Part shown: positions 5,951 through 6,035 of the stretch, one piece after another
Numbering within the stretch: position 1 is the stretch's first letter
How the letters are laid out: each line of letters starts with the position of its first letter
Assembly (NCBI GenBank): GCA_936943315.1
Contig: CAKZJM010000265.1
Coordinates: 1 to 6,035, forward strand
Length of the DNA stretch: 6,035 nucleotides
From: an uncultured Methylophilus sp.
GTDB lineage: Bacteria > Pseudomonadota > Gammaproteobacteria > Burkholderiales > Methylophilaceae
Direction of reading: 5' to 3'
Notes under the pieces: generated by a model
Seen by the model: only the letters and a program-made list of their open reading frames with translations
What the model was told of the DNA's origin: nothing
Databases searched by the model: none
Program-made: the position numbers and the translations under genes

Positions 5951-6035
5951 TTGTTTATTCCCTTAATGGTGGCATTCGCATGGTTTTCGGGCCCCTATCT
6001 GCCGCGCCGAGTAGCGCAATCAGCGTGGGAGTATT
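5951..6035 (+). CDS. Possible 5' end of an unidentified gene running off the right edge
   Basis: A frame with no stop runs from TTG at 5951 (or ATG at 5966) to the window end. It begins MFIPLMVAFAWFSGPYLP and continues with RRVAQSAWEY. The hydrophobic start could be a signal peptide or membrane helix. The preceding 45 bases are AT-rich, as promoter regions often are. No ribosome site is visible and only 28 codons are present. A minus-strand frame covering the same bases (stop at 5957-5955) is equally open, so strand and reality are uncertain. I do not recognise the product. Confidence 0.25.
   Translation, partial: MFIPLMVAFAWFSGPYLPRRVAQSAWEY

Noticed and set aside
5955..6035. Minus-strand open frame entering from the right edge and stopping at 5957-5955
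   Set aside because: Only 26 codons are visible, the product (ending MRMPPLRE) is unrecognised, and there is no terminator after it. It cannot be told from chance, though it competes with the plus-strand edge frame.

Overview
This 6.0 kb window looks like ordinary chromosome of a betaproteobacterium with moderate GC. A methylotroph of the Methylophilaceae (Methylophilus-like) is my best guess, but that rests on protein style and gene order only. The order engB / cytochrome c4 / resB / ccsA-type gene, with engB divergent, is a familiar betaproteobacterial arrangement. It implies system II (Ccs) cytochrome c maturation.

Layout: 28-3165 (minus strand) is a two-gene operon for the membrane haem-delivery and ligation complex, resB followed by the WWD-domain haem handler. 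Positions 3166-3310 hold two tandem intrinsic terminators for the next gene and a possibly structured resB leader. Positions 3323-3955 (minus) encode a secreted dihaem cytochrome c4, a likely client of the two downstream proteins. engB, an essential ribosome-assembly GTPase, runs on the plus strand at 4067-4702. It converges with trmB, the tRNA m7G46 methyltransferase (4747-5466, minus). The two share a 36-bp perfectly palindromic terminator that overlaps the engB stop codon.

The last ~570 bases have no convincing complete gene. Positions 5502-5870 form a dense series of short hairpins resembling a dispersed, structured extragenic repeat. I see no protein in it that I would defend. After it the sequence turns AT-rich, and a short plus-strand frame with a hydrophobic start runs off the right edge.

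Functionally, the left two thirds make a c-type cytochrome and the machinery that attaches its haem, and the right part holds translation housekeeping genes. I see no new defence, mobile or biosynthetic system. The items most worth checking are the hairpin-rich element upstream of trmB, the resB leader, and the apparently leaderless trmB start.
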